Assembly (NCBI RefSeq): GCF_016860545.1 | Contig: NZ_BNEB01000002.1 | Location: forward strand, 1,302,001-1,366,000 | Length of the DNA: 64,000 nucleotides | Reading direction: 5' to 3' | Source of the DNA: Streptomyces asoensis | GTDB taxonomy: Bacteria > Actinomycetota > Actinomycetes > Streptomycetales > Streptomycetaceae | In this document: positions 16,452-27,217 of the stretch, piece by piece | How the letters are laid out: each line of letters opens with the position of its first letter | How positions within the stretch are numbered: the first letter of the stretch is position 1 | Notes under the pieces: generated by a model | What the model was told of the DNA's origin: nothing | The model's input: the letters and a program-made list of their open reading frames with translations, nothing else | Databases searched by the model: none | Translations under genes and position numbers: made by a program

Positions 16452-17384
16452 ATGCCGAAGGCGTACGTCTTCACCCGGTACGGCGGCCCGGAGACCGAGG
16501 CGCTCGTCGACCTGGACCAGCCCCGGCCCGGACCCGGCGAGGTCCTCGTCGCGGTACGCGCGGCGGGTGTCAACCCGGTCGACTGGAAGCAGCGCACGGG
16601 CTACCGCCGCCCCGGCGAGAGCGGGGAGCGCGTGTTCCCCGCGGTCCTCGGCAACGAGGTGGCGGGCGTCGTCGAGGCGACCGGTGAGGGGGTCACCGGG
16701 TTCGCGCCCGGCGACGAGGTGTTCGGCACCGCGGTCGCCGGCGGCTACGCCGAGTACGCGCTGCTCGCCGCGGGCATCACCGCCCACAAGCCCGCCGGGC
16801 TGTCCTTCACGGACGCCGCGACCCTCCCGGTGGCCGCCGCGACCGCCTACGACGGCGTGCTCCAGCTCGCGCTGCCGGCCGGGGCGACCCTCCTGGTCAC
16901 CGGCGCGGGCGGCGGGGTCGGTGTCGCCGTCGTCCAGATCGCCCGCGCCCGGGGGCTGCGGGTCCTGGGCGTCGCGAGCGCGGGCAAGAAGGACCTTCTG
17001 GAGTCGCTGGGCGCCGTGCACGTGCCGTCCGGCCCCGGCTGGACGGACGGCGTCCGCTCGGCTGCCCCGGACGGGGTGGACGGCGTGTACGACCTCGTCG
17101 GCGGCGCGGTGCTGCGCGAAGCGGCCGGCCTGGTACGGGACCGCGCCCGGCTGATCACCGCCGGAGCCCCGGCCGAGGAGGCCGAGGAACTGGGCGGCGC
17201 CCGGGTGCTGCGCGCCCGCGACGCGGCCGTGCTGCGGGCGGTGGCGGACCTGGCCGTCCGGGGCGACCTGGACCCGCACGTCACCCTCAGGTTCCCGCTG
17301 GAGCGGGCCGGCGAGGCCCTGCGCGAGGTCGAGAGCGGCCACGCGCGCGGCAAGGTCGTCCTGGAGATCGGAGCGGACGCGTGA
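16452..17384 (+). CDS. NADP-dependent quinone oxidoreductase-like medium-chain dehydrogenase
   Basis: 310-residue zinc-independent MDR-superfamily reductase. The N-terminal GroES-like catalytic domain includes AAGVNPVDWKQRTG and the EVAGVVEATGEGV region. The Rossmann domain has the NADPH loop TGAGGGVGVAVVQIA (about 152-166). Zn-ligand cysteines of alcohol dehydrogenases are absent. It would reduce quinones or activated enones with NADPH. ATG 16452 has GAAGGAGAG 9 bp upstream; GTG 16443 is an alternative. Its stop overlaps the GTG of the downstream GNAT gene, so the two are coupled. Confidence 0.92.
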   Translation: MPKAYVFTRYGGPETEALVDLDQPRPGPGEVLVAVRAAGVNPVDWKQRTGYRRPGESGERVFPAVLGNEVAGVVEATGEGVTGFAPGDEVFGTAVAGGYAEYALLAAGITAHKPAGLSFTDAATLPVAAATAYDGVLQLALPAGATLLVTGAGGGVGVAVVQIARARGLRVLGVASAGKKDLLESLGAVHVPSGPGWTDGVRSAAPDGVDGVYDLVGGAVLREAAGLVRDRARLITAGAPAEEAEELGGARVLRARDAAVLRAVADLAVRGDLDPHVTLRFPLERAGEALREVESGHARGKVVLEIGADA

Positions 17385-18109
17385 GCGACGTCGACGTCCC
17401 GCACATCCTGGACAACCCCGCCCTGGCCTCCCTCACGGGGCCGCACGCCCGCTTCGCCGAGCGCCGGGGCCGCGTGCTGCGCTACCCGGTCGACGTGTCG
17501 CCCTGGCTGGCGCTGCCGGACGATCCCGGCCCGGACGACTGGGCGGACCTCGCGGCGCTCGCCGGTCCCGGCGCGGAGGTCCCTCTGCCGGGCTTCCGCG
17601 GTGAGCTCCCGCCCGGCTGGGAGATCACCTTCCGGATGGAGGGCGTGCAGTTCGTCGACGACGGGCTGGCCGCCGCACCCGAGCCCGAAGCCGTCCGGCT
17701 CGGGCCCGCGGACGTGCCCGACATCCTCGATCTGGTCGCCCGCACCAGGCCGGGCCCCTTCGAGGCCCGCACCATCGAGCTCGGCACCTACCTGGGCATC
17801 AGGCGCGACGGCGCGCTGATCGCGGTGGCCGGCGAGCGGCTGCACCCGCCGGGCTGGACCGAGATCAGCGCCGTCTGCACCGATCCGGCCTTCCGGGGCG
17901 AGGGGCTGGCGACCCGCCTGATCCTCGCCGTCGCGCACGGCATCCGTGAACGCGGCGAGACGCCCTTCCTGCACACCTCCGCCGGCAACACGAACGCCAT
18001 CCGGCTGTACGAGTCCCTCGGCTTCCGGCTGCGCCGCAGGACGGCGTTCCTGGCGGCCCGGGTGCCGGAGCGGCTGGGCGAGGGAAGCGAGCCGGTCCCG
18101 GTCGCCTAG
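17381..18109 (+). CDS. GNAT family N-acetyltransferase (FR47-like)
   Basis: 242 residues. The C-terminal half (about 120-225) is a GNAT fold: acetyl-CoA binding motif A is CTDPAFRGEGLATRLILAV (R/Q-x-x-G-x-G/A pattern), followed by HTSAGNTNAIRLYESLGF, which is motif B. The N-terminal half is a family-specific extension. GTG 17381 overlaps the preceding oxidoreductase stop by 4 bp. The acceptor amine is unknown. Confidence 0.9.
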   Translation: MSDVDVPHILDNPALASLTGPHARFAERRGRVLRYPVDVSPWLALPDDPGPDDWADLAALAGPGAEVPLPGFRGELPPGWEITFRMEGVQFVDDGLAAAPEPEAVRLGPADVPDILDLVARTRPGPFEARTIELGTYLGIRRDGALIAVAGERLHPPGWTEISAVCTDPAFRGEGLATRLILAVAHGIRERGETPFLHTSAGNTNAIRLYESLGFRLRRRTAFLAARVPERLGEGSEPVPVA

Positions 18110-18222
18110 GACCACGGGCCCCGCGCGCCGCCCCGCGGACCCGCAGCCCTGCGGACCCGGCCGGGGCCGAGGAGGGTCGGCGGGTCGCGTGGGGTCTGTC
18201 GTGGGCCGAAGCGAGGGGGCGG

Positions 18223-18738
18223 TCAGGGGGTCGGTGGCGTGGGGTGGGCGCTCATCGGGGTGGGGCCTTGCCATTCGTTGTAGCGCACGAGGTAGCGCGC
18301 GAAGCGTTCCAGGTCCGCCTCCGGCCACTGTGCGAGCCGTTCCCTGAAGGCTTCGCGGCGGCTCTCGGTGACCTGGGCGAGGATGCGGCGGCCCGCCCCG
18401 GTGAGGTGGAGGAGCTGGACGCGGTGGTCCTCGGGGTCCTGGCGCCGTTCGATCAGGCCGGTCCGCTCCAGGGCGGCGACCTGGCGGCTGACCGTGGACT
18501 TGTCCAGGGCGTGGTGCGCGGCGAGGTCCGTGGCCCGGCAGCCGCCGCTCTCCTCCAGGTGCCCGAGGAGCGTGTACGACACCAGCGACAGCTCGGGGTG
18601 CAGCCGGCCCGCGGAGGCCCGGGCCCGCCGGGCGAAGACCGTCATCTCCCGCTGGATCGTCTCCACGGACTCGCTCTGCGCGGACTCGGCTGCTTCCACC
18701 GGGACTCCCTCGACCGCCGCCTCTTCACCTGGTTGCAT
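18223..18738 (-). CDS. MarR family transcriptional regulator
   Basis: 171-residue winged-helix repressor. The DNA-binding region (about 55-125) contains CRATDLAAHHALDKSTVSRQVAALERTGLIERRQDPEDHR (HTH and wing), with flanking dimerisation helices. MarR proteins usually respond to phenolic or lipophilic ligands or oxidants. The start codon lies within a palindrome (18732-18746), which suggests autorepression. A motif sharing TATGCAAC occurs at the promoter of the dienoyl-CoA reductase gene about 5.8 kb away, so a link is possible but speculative. Confidence 0.92.
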   Translation of the reverse strand: MQPGEEAAVEGVPVEAAESAQSESVETIQREMTVFARRARASAGRLHPELSLVSYTLLGHLEESGGCRATDLAAHHALDKSTVSRQVAALERTGLIERRQDPEDHRVQLLHLTGAGRRILAQVTESRREAFRERLAQWPEADLERFARYLVRYNEWQGPTPMSAHPTPPTP

Positions 18739-18746
18739 AGTACAAC
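18732..18746. promoter_or_regulatory. Palindrome overlapping the marR start codon
   Basis: GTTGCATAGTACAAC has GTTG/CAAC arms with partly symmetric centre. The marR ATG (18738-18736 on the minus strand) lies inside it. Binding here would occlude transcription or translation initiation of marR. Confidence 0.45.
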
Positions 18747-18860
18747 TCGGGCGGATCGGGACGAGCCGCGGGCGCGGGCCGCGGGAGCCGGGAAAAGACG
18801 GCGGCCGCTGGGATAGGGTGGCCGTCCGGCTGCGGGGGTCCGCGGCCGTGCGAGACCGAG

Positions 18861-18906
18861 GAGGTGAGACCCATTACCGCTGTGTCAGGTCGGGTGCTCT
18901 CACCTC
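18861..18906 (+). promoter_or_regulatory. Hairpin sequestering a strong Shine-Dalgarno, with a possible 18-codon leader ORF
   Basis: GAGGTGAGA (18861-18869) and TCTCACCTC (18898-18906) are perfect 9-bp inverted arms with a 28-nt loop. The left arm contains the Shine-Dalgarno core of GAGGAGGTGAG (18858-18868). Four bases later an ATT (18873) opens an 18-codon frame that ends in TAG at 18929. The downstream methyltransferase starts at GTG 18907 or ATG 18976. The arrangement resembles a translational switch or leader peptide. No known riboswitch class was recognised. Confidence 0.45.
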
Positions 18907-18975
18907 GTGACGGCGCGGCTCGCCGCTAGGCGACCGCGAGAGCGCCCTTCGGCTCCCCGGAAGGCTTCCCGTTCC

Positions 18976-19878
18976 ATGCCCCCTCGCTCTCCCTCCTCCT
19001 CCACTCCTCCCGCCTCTTCTTCCGCTTCGCCTTCCCCCGCGGCTCCCTCTCCGGCGCCCTCACCCGTCTCCGCTCCCGGGCCGGTCCGGCCGGCCGCCGC
19101 GGAACGCGAGGCGCTGACCGTGCTGCTGCGGGCCGCCGGGTGCGTCTTCGCCGAGGACGAGGCGGAGTTGATCCTCGCCACGGCACGTACCCCGCAGGAG
19201 GCCGCGGACATGGCGCGGCGGCGGGCGGCGGGCCTGCCCCTCGAACACGTCGTCGGCTGGGCCGGGTTCCACGGCCTGCGCGTGATCGTCGAGCCGGGCG
19301 TCTTCGTGCCCCGCCGCCGCACCGAGTTCCTCGTCGACCAGGCCCTCGCCGCCGTCCCGCACGCCTCGGTCGTCGTCGACCTGTGCTGCGGCTCGGGCGC
19401 CGTCGGCGCGGCCCTCGCCGCCGCGCTCGCACCGGTCGAACTGCATGCCGCGGACATCGACGAGGCCGCCGTGCGCTGCGCCCGGCGCAACGTCGCCGGG
19501 TACGGCGGACACGCCCACACGGGCGACCTGTTCGCCGCCCTCCCGGACCGGCTGCGCGGCCGGGTGGACCTGCTGGCCGCCAACGTGCCGTACGTGCCCA
19601 GCGAGGAGGTGCCCCTGCTGCCGTCGGAGGCCCGGGACCACGAGCCGCTCACCGCCCTCGACGGCGGCGGCGACGGTCTGGACGTGCTGCGGCGCGTCGC
19701 CGCCGAGGCGCCCCGCTGGCTCGCCCCCGGCGGCTGTCTTCTCGTCGAGACGAGCGAGCGCCAGGCCCCGGCGGCCGTCGAGGCCTTCACCCGCAGCGGC
19801 CTGGAGGTGCGTCTGGCGTACGACGAGGAGCTCTACGCCCACGTCGTCGTCGGCACCCGGGCCGGCCCGGTCAGGTAG
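18976..19878 (+). CDS. HemK/PrmC-like protein (N5)-glutamine methyltransferase homologue
   Basis: 300 residues from ATG 18976 (GTG 18907 would add 23). Residues 1-35 are a Ser/Pro/Ala-rich low-complexity leader. Then comes a PrmC-like helical N-domain (LPLEHVVGWAGFHGLRVIVEPGVFVPRRRTEFLV) and a SAM-binding domain with motif I VVDLCCGSGAVGAAL. The substrate-gripping NPPY of true release-factor methylases is ANVPY here, so the first proline is replaced by valine. This NVPY form is common in a second actinobacterial HemK-like group, so it is probably not the housekeeping PrmC. The leader hairpin at 18861-18906 may control it. The 3' end overlaps the convergent gene by 8 bp. Confidence 0.82.
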   Translation: MPPRSPSSSTPPASSSASPSPAAPSPAPSPVSAPGPVRPAAAEREALTVLLRAAGCVFAEDEAELILATARTPQEAADMARRRAAGLPLEHVVGWAGFHGLRVIVEPGVFVPRRRTEFLVDQALAAVPHASVVVDLCCGSGAVGAALAAALAPVELHAADIDEAAVRCARRNVAGYGGHAHTGDLFAALPDRLRGRVDLLAANVPYVPSEEVPLLPSEARDHEPLTALDGGGDGLDVLRRVAAEAPRWLAPGGCLLVETSERQAPAAVEAFTRSGLEVRLAYDEELYAHVVVGTRAGPVR

Positions 19879-20572
19879 CCGCCCCACCGCCCGTGGGGCC
19901 GGGGGAGGGCGAGCGGTCGCCCCCGTGGTTCCACGGGCCGTGCCCCGGGGAGCCGCCGTGCCACCGCTCGCCCGGTCCGCGGTCGCCGAAGTCGCCCGAC
20001 AGGACGCGGTCGGCGGTGTTCGTGCCGCCGGAGAGGGTTCCGACGACGAACACGGTGGCGCCGGTCTTCAGCGCGCCGGGGCCGGTCTCCGGGCCGGCAC
20101 CGTCACCGCGGACGGGTGTGTCCGCGGCCACGGTCCACGTCCAGGAGGCGCCGTCCTTGCTCTTGACGGTGACCCGGTCGCCGTCCGTCTTCGTCACCGT
20201 GCCCCGTTGCCAGACGCGGACGACCCAGTCGCCCGACCGGGGGTCCTTGACGGTCGCCTCGCCGTGCGCCGCGTCGCCGCGGGGGCCGGACCACGGGCCG
20301 CCGTGACCGTGCCGGCCGCCGGGCCCCTCGGAGGAGGACGAGGACGGCGGCGCGGAGGGAGCACCGCTTCCGGAGTTCCCCGAGGCCGCCGCGTAGGCGA
20401 CGGTGCCGCCGAGCGCCAGGACGGCGACGGTGGTCGCCGCGATCACCGCCCGTCCGCGGGGCGGGCGGCGCCGCCACAACGTGCCGAGGCCCGCGCGCTC
20501 GCGGTCCGCGTCGACCGGTCCCGAGAGCAGTTCGGGCTCGTGCGGCCCCTGCGGCCTGTCCGGCTCCTGCAT
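19871..20572 (-). CDS. Single-pass exported protein with DUF5666-like beta domain, function unknown
   Basis: 233 residues. A cytoplasmic N-terminus of about 40 residues is followed by one hydrophobic helix (VIAATTVAVLALGGTVAYA, about 44-62). A Ser/Gly/His-rich linker leads to a domain with VRVWQRGTVTKTDGDRVTVKSKDGASW and VFVVGTLSGG, a pattern typical of DUF5666-type beta-barrels. The last 35 residues are Gly/Pro/His-rich. A GTG directly before the ATG (20575) is an alternative start; GAGGAGGGTGAG lies upstream of both. No enzymatic role can be assigned. Confidence 0.75.
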   Translation of the reverse strand: MQEPDRPQGPHEPELLSGPVDADRERAGLGTLWRRRPPRGRAVIAATTVAVLALGGTVAYAAASGNSGSGAPSAPPSSSSSEGPGGRHGHGGPWSGPRGDAAHGEATVKDPRSGDWVVRVWQRGTVTKTDGDRVTVKSKDGASWTWTVAADTPVRGDGAGPETGPGALKTGATVFVVGTLSGGTNTADRVLSGDFGDRGPGERWHGGSPGHGPWNHGGDRSPSPGPTGGGAAT

Positions 20573-20703
20573 CACGGCTCACCCTCCTCGGGCACGACGG
20601 CGGCACCAGTGTCACGCCTCACTGTGATTGTCCGAGGTGCCCGGTAAGGAAGCGATAACAAAAGCCTGTGAATCGGGCGGACGGCGGCGACCGGCCGCCC
20701 CGC

Positions 20704-22752
20704 TCAGTCCCGGGCCCGCGCCACCAGCAGGGCCACGTCGTCGTGGTTGTCGGGATGGTGCAGAGCGTCCAGCAGCAGGTCGCACACCTCTTGAAGCGGC
20801 CGCGCGGGATCGTCGAGCAGCGCCAGCAGGGCGTCCAGACGTTCGTCGAGCGAGTGCGTGCGGGTCTCGACCAGTCCGTCCGTGTACAGCACCAGCTGGT
20901 CGCCGGGTGCGAAGTCGACCTCGGTGGTGGAGAACGGCACCCCGCCCACGCCCAGTGGCGCGCCGGTGGGCAGTTCGAGCAGTTCGGGCGGGCCGTCCGG
21001 GCGGACGCGCACCGGCGGCAGGTGTCCGGCGTTCGCGATCCGGCACCTCCCCACCCGGGGGTCGTGGACGGCGTACACGCAGGTCGCGATGGAGTGGTCC
21101 AGGCCCTGGGTGATCCGGTCGAGGTGCTCCAGGAGAACCGCCGGGTCGAGGTCGAGGGAGGCCAGGGTGGTCGTCGCGGTGCGCAGCCGGCCCATCGTGG
21201 CGTCGATGCCGCTGCCCATCACGTCACCGACGACCAGCGCCGTCTTGCCGTCCGGGAGCGGGATGACGTCGAACCAGTCGCCGCCGACCTCGGTGGTGGC
21301 GCCCGCCGGCTGGTAGCGGGAGGCGACCTCGAGGCCGCCGATGACGGGCGGATGGCTCGGCAGCAGGCTGCGCTGGAGGGTGAGCGCGGTGGTACGGGCG
21401 CTCTGGTACCAGCGGGCGTTGTCGATCTGGACGGCCGCCCGCGCCGCCAGCTCCCGGGCGAGGAGCACGTCGTCGTGGCCGAACGGCGCGGGGTTGCGGG
21501 TCCGCTTGAGGTCGAGGGCGCCGAGGACCTCGCCCCGGGCGATGAGCGGGACGGCCAGATAGGAGTGCACGCCGGCCCGGGCCAGCAGGGCGGCCGACTC
21601 CGGGGAGCGGGCGATGCGGCCGAGGTCCTCGTCCTTGACCTGCGCCACCATGACCGGCCGGCCGGTGCGTACGCACTCGGTGACCAGCCGGTCGGGCGCG
21701 TAGCGGGCCACCTCGCCGGGCCGGTCGGCGGCCCGCAGCGCGTCGGGTTCGTCGGCGGCCCGTACCGCCAGGGCGCGGATGACGGCCGGTTCGGCGGGTC
21801 CGAAGCTGCTGCGCCGGCCCGCGACCACCGCGTCGAGCAGATCGACGGCGGCCACGTCGGCCAGCTCCGGCACCGCCACCTCGGCCAGTTCGCGGGCGGT
21901 GCGCTCCAGGTCCAGGGTGGTGCCGATCCTCGCGGAGGCGTCCGCGACCAGCGCCAGCCGGCGGCGCGCGGCCTCGGCCTCGACGGCCGCCCGGTGCCGG
22001 TCGGTGACGTCGACGACCGAGACGGCCACGCCCAGCACGGTGCCCCGGGCATCCTCCAGGCGGTACAGGGAGAGCGACCAGGCGTGGTCCTGCTCGGGAT
22101 CCGCCGGGGTCCGGCCGAACGCGGCCCGGTCGACGAGCGGTGCCCCGGTCCGCAGCACCTCGCGCGCGGCGGACTCCAGGGCGTCTGCGTCCAGCCGGGG
22201 GAGCACCTCGCGGACGGTGCGGCCCAGGTGGTCCTCGGCCGGGACGCCGTCCATCCGCGCCAGCGCCGGGTTGACCGAGACGTACCGCAGGTCGGTGTCC
22301 AGGACCGCGAGACCGTTGGGGGACTGCGCGACCATCCGTGTCGACAGGGCGAGGTCGCGCTCCAGCCGGCGCACCGTCGTGCGGTCGGCGGCGAGCCCCA
22401 GGGCGTAGACCTCGCCCCGGTCGTCCATGAGCCGGATGTTGCGGAACTCCACCAGACGGGTGGCGCCGTCCTTGCGCCGGATCGGGAACGCCCCCGCCCA
22501 GCTGCGCCCCGTGGCCATGACGTCCGCGAAAAGGCGCACGACCAGGTCGACGTGCCGTTCGTCGACCATCACATGCGCCGCGTACCGTCCGAGGGCCTCG
22601 TGGGCCGTGTACCCGAACAGCTCCTCGGCCTGGGGGCTCCACAGGGCGATGCGCCCCTGGGTGTCGAGCACCACGGAGGCGACGTTGAGCACGTCCAGCA
22701 GGCCGCTGGGCCCCGTCGGGCCGCCGGCCTCGGCCGATCCGGCTCCGCTCAT
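20704..22752 (-). CDS. PAS-PAS-GAF-SpoIIE (PP2C) serine phosphatase, RsbU-like
   Basis: 682-residue signalling protein. Two PAS domains (about 16-130 and 135-255, the first containing WSPQAEELFGYTAHEALG) and a GAF domain (about 275-430) precede a PPM/SpoIIE phosphatase (about 450-680). The phosphatase metal motifs are [31 protein letters not shown] and NHDDVALLV. Such proteins dephosphorylate STAS anti-anti-sigma factors and so activate alternative sigma factors. No anti-sigma partner is adjacent. ATG 22752 is chosen because upstream in-frame sequence is composition-poor and GGAGG lies 12 bp before it. A second phosphatase of similar design is at 38.5-40.5 kb. Confidence 0.93.
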   Translation of the reverse strand: MSGAGSAEAGGPTGPSGLLDVLNVASVVLDTQGRIALWSPQAEELFGYTAHEALGRYAAHVMVDERHVDLVVRLFADVMATGRSWAGAFPIRRKDGATRLVEFRNIRLMDDRGEVYALGLAADRTTVRRLERDLALSTRMVAQSPNGLAVLDTDLRYVSVNPALARMDGVPAEDHLGRTVREVLPRLDADALESAAREVLRTGAPLVDRAAFGRTPADPEQDHAWSLSLYRLEDARGTVLGVAVSVVDVTDRHRAAVEAEAARRRLALVADASARIGTTLDLERTARELAEVAVPELADVAAVDLLDAVVAGRRSSFGPAEPAVIRALAVRAADEPDALRAADRPGEVARYAPDRLVTECVRTGRPVMVAQVKDEDLGRIARSPESAALLARAGVHSYLAVPLIARGEVLGALDLKRTRNPAPFGHDDVLLARELAARAAVQIDNARWYQSARTTALTLQRSLLPSHPPVIGGLEVASRYQPAGATTEVGGDWFDVIPLPDGKTALVVGDVMGSGIDATMGRLRTATTTLASLDLDPAVLLEHLDRITQGLDHSIATCVYAVHDPRVGRCRIANAGHLPPVRVRPDGPPELLELPTGAPLGVGGVPFSTTEVDFAPGDQLVLYTDGLVETRTHSLDERLDALLALLDDPARPLQEVCDLLLDALHHPDNHDDVALLVARARD

Positions 22753-22994
22753 GCCACGCACCGCCTCCGCCGCTCGCCGCGGCACGCCGTCCTCCGTGCC
22801 GACTCCCCCTGTTCCACCGTGCTCAATCGTTTTCTCCCACGGCTCGCGCGCCCTTCTCCATGCTCCTCCAGTACGGCGTCGCGCGCCGTTCCCCTCAAGG
22901 CCCGCAGCCGTCCATGAGATTGGTCTGTACATGACCACCAGGCGAGGCCAGACTGTCCGCCGAGTGCGCCCACCCCCCCTCGACGAGGAGTCCC

Positions 22995-23897
22995 ATGCCC
23001 CTGCGTCCCGCCCGCCGCCGTCGCACCACGGCCGGCGCCGTCCGCGCCACCGGCGCCGTCCTCTTCGCGCTGGCCGCCGCGACGGTCACCACGCTCTCCG
23101 CGGCGCCGCCCGCCGCGGCCGCCGACACCTGGACGGAGGTCGGCTCCGACCGCGCCGACCCGCTGACCGAGAGCCAGGGCCTGGCCTCGGTCGAGGTCCC
23201 CGCGGGCAGCGGCAACCGCTACACCGGCATCGGCACCATCCCGCTGTCCCTGTCGGTGCGCGGCTGGAACCACGTCGGCGACCCGGACGCGTCCTACGAC
23301 GGCTATTACGTGGAGCCGTACCAGAGCGACTCCAACAACGCGAAGCTGTACCGCGTGCAGGCGCCCGGCGGCGCCTGGTCCGAGTACGTGCACGCGCTCG
23401 CCCCGGGGGAGGCGCTGAACAACTCCTGGGACGCGATCACCCCGGACAGCCAGTGGATGCTGTCGGGCGAGTGGGGCACCATGACCCGGTTCCTGGTCTT
23501 CCCGACCCCCGGCGCCAACCCCGCCACCTCGCCCTCGGCCAACCTGCCGCAGGTCTCCACCGTCCGCCTCGACCACGCCGTACGGGACGTCCAGGGCTGC
23601 GACTTCACCGGCCCGACGACCCTGCTGTGCTCCTCGGACGACCCGGCCGGTACCCTCTTCGGCATCACCAAGCCGCTGTTGCGGATCGACCTGTCCGCCG
23701 CGCCGAACGGCACCTCCGACGTCACCGGCCATGTCACCGCCCTGCGCCAGCTGCCGCTGCGCAGCTCCTGCTCGGGCACGTTCGAGGCGGAGGGCATCGA
23801 CTACGACCGCCGCTCGGGCACCCTGCGGGTGATCGTCGTGTCGCCCGGCTTCTGCGTGCTGACCGACAGCAAGACCTACCGCTTCACCCGGAGCTGA
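22995..23897 (+). CDS. Secreted protein of unknown function
   Basis: 300 residues with a classical signal peptide (positively charged RPARRRRT, hydrophobic core about 20-35, cleavage near AAPPAAAADT). The mature part is beta-rich, with conserved-looking YTGIGTIPLSLSVRGWNHVGDPD and SEYVHALAPGEALNNSWDAI segments, and has four Cys toward the C-terminus that may pair. No catalytic motif is recognisable. It is transcribed divergently from the SpoIIE phosphatase across a 242-bp gap; a GAGGAG lies 9 bp before the ATG. Confidence 0.8.
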   Translation: MPLRPARRRRTTAGAVRATGAVLFALAAATVTTLSAAPPAAAADTWTEVGSDRADPLTESQGLASVEVPAGSGNRYTGIGTIPLSLSVRGWNHVGDPDASYDGYYVEPYQSDSNNAKLYRVQAPGGAWSEYVHALAPGEALNNSWDAITPDSQWMLSGEWGTMTRFLVFPTPGANPATSPSANLPQVSTVRLDHAVRDVQGCDFTGPTTLLCSSDDPAGTLFGITKPLLRIDLSAAPNGTSDVTGHVTALRQLPLRSSCSGTFEAEGIDYDRRSGTLRVIVVSPGFCVLTDSKTYRFTRS

Positions 23898-24061
23898 GCG
23901 GCCGGCGGGACCTCGGGGCCGGCCCCGGGAGGCGAAACGGCTCCCCTGGCCGGTCCCGTCCGCCGTTGGTCCCGCTCGGGAAGTGGTGCTTTTCTGGGGA
24001 TGTGGCGCGGTTCGCGGGGAACCCGCACCTCCGCGCCGCAGCCACGAGAGGAGCGAGCACG

Positions 24062-24430
24062 ATGGATCGCGAGCGACCGCACGAGGAGTCCGTCTCCGTC
24101 GAGATCAGCGGATGCAGCAAGGAGGACGCCCGGATCGTGTTCGACATGCTCAACGAGTGCTTCGAGTCCGACCGCGGCAGCGACGAGGTGCCGCAGCAGC
24201 TCCACGAGAGCCGCCCGATGGTGTGGATGGGCACCTTCGAGGTCACCGAGGCGCACGAGTGCGCCCGGCCGGCCCGGCTGTCGTCCTCGGTCGAGGCCGA
24301 CGCCCAGGGCGGCTACTGGGCCATCGAGCGGCTGCGCGCGACGCTGGACTCGGTCTTCGAGGTGCGCGACCTCTCCTCGGCCTCCGGGGACCAGGAGCGC
24401 GAGCTGCACGTCCTGCTGGAGAGCCGGTGA
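24062..24430 (+). CDS. Small acidic conserved-looking protein, function unknown
   Basis: 122 residues, acidic and hydrophilic, with no signal peptide or membrane helix. ATG 24062 follows GAGAGGAGCGAGCAC. The segment VSVEISGCSKEDARIVFDMLNECFESDRGSDEVP suggests a small alpha/beta fold, but no family was recognised. It stands alone between a secreted protein and the dienoyl-CoA reductase operon. Confidence 0.65.
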   Translation: MDRERPHEESVSVEISGCSKEDARIVFDMLNECFESDRGSDEVPQQLHESRPMVWMGTFEVTEAHECARPARLSSSVEADAQGGYWAIERLRATLDSVFEVRDLSSASGDQERELHVLLESR

Positions 24431-24475
24431 GCCCGTCCCGCCGGTGACCTGCGGCACATGAGCCCGGCCCCATTG

Positions 24476-24484
24476 TGCAACTAG

Positions 24485-24489
<5 letters not shown>
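24476..24489. promoter_or_regulatory. Perfect 14-bp palindrome at the fadH-like promoter
   Basis: TGCAACTAGTTGCA is perfectly palindromic. It overlaps a good promoter: TTGCAT (24485-24490) as -35, an 18-bp spacer, and TAGAAC (24509-24514) as -10. The likely binder is the PadR regulator encoded at the end of the same operon; the MarR regulator at 18.7 kb is an alternative. Confidence 0.6.
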
Positions 24490-26562
<2,073 letters not shown>

Positions 26563-26593
26563 GGCCGTACCGGCCCGTCCCTAGGATGACTCC

Positions 26594-27178
26594 ATGTCAC
26601 TCCCGCACGCGATCCTCACCGCCCTGCTCGAGAGGCCCTCGTCGGGGCTGGATCTGACCCGCCGGTTCGACAGGTCGATCGGCTACTTCTGGTCGGCGAC
26701 GCACCAGCAGATCTACCGCGAGCTGGGGCGGCTGGAGTCCGGGGGCCACATCCGGGCGCTGCCGACGGACGCCCCGGCCCGCGGGCAGAAGAAGGCCTAC
26801 GAGGTGCTGCCCGCGGGACGGGCCGAACTCGCCCGGTGGACGGCGGCCGCCCAGGACCCCAAGCCGCACCGCGACGCCATGCTGCTGCGGCTGCGCGCCG
26901 CGGCCGTCGTCGGCACGGCGGGTCTGGAGGCCGACCTGCGGCGCCATCTCGACCTGCACCGGCGGCAGCTGGCCGAGTACGAGGAGATCGAGAAGCGCGA
27001 CTTCCCGCCCGGCGAGGACAGCGCGCAGGCCAGGCTCCAGCACCTGGTGCTGCGTGCGGGCATCGAGCTGGAGACCTTCTGGACGCAGTGGCTCGCCGAG
27101 GCGCTCCGGGACCTGCCCGTGGTGCCGGAGGACACGGAGGGCACGGACGGCCCGGGGGACACGGAGCAGGCCGGCTGA
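26594..27178 (+). CDS. PadR family transcriptional regulator
   Basis: 194 residues. The N-terminal winged helix (about 1-90; SLPHAILTALLERPSSGLDLTRRF, with YWSATHQQIYRELGRLE-type recognition region) is followed by the four-helix C-domain (LHRRQLAEYEEIEKRDF). It is a paralogue in family, not a close copy, of the PadR at 9.5 kb. It lies 31 bp after the dienoyl-CoA reductase gene and probably represses that operon through TGCAACTAGTTGCA at 24476-24489. The last 15 residues are Gly/Thr/Asp-rich and dispensable-looking. Confidence 0.92.
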   Translation: MSLPHAILTALLERPSSGLDLTRRFDRSIGYFWSATHQQIYRELGRLESGGHIRALPTDAPARGQKKAYEVLPAGRAELARWTAAAQDPKPHRDAMLLRLRAAAVVGTAGLEADLRRHLDLHRRQLAEYEEIEKRDFPPGEDSAQARLQHLVLRAGIELETFWTQWLAEALRDLPVVPEDTEGTDGPGDTEQAG

Positions 27179-27217
27179 GGCCGGCCGGCCCCGGCGGTGC
27201 GGGACCGGCCGCTGTGA

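Noticed and set aside
18141..18154. CCGCAG/CTGCGG hairpin between the GNAT and marR genes as a terminator
   Set aside because: Six-base stem with a 2-nt loop; not sufficient to claim termination.
22921..22937. TGGTC/GACCA inverted arms in the SpoIIE phosphatase promoter region
   Set aside because: Only five paired bases and an asymmetric centre; too weak to call an operator.
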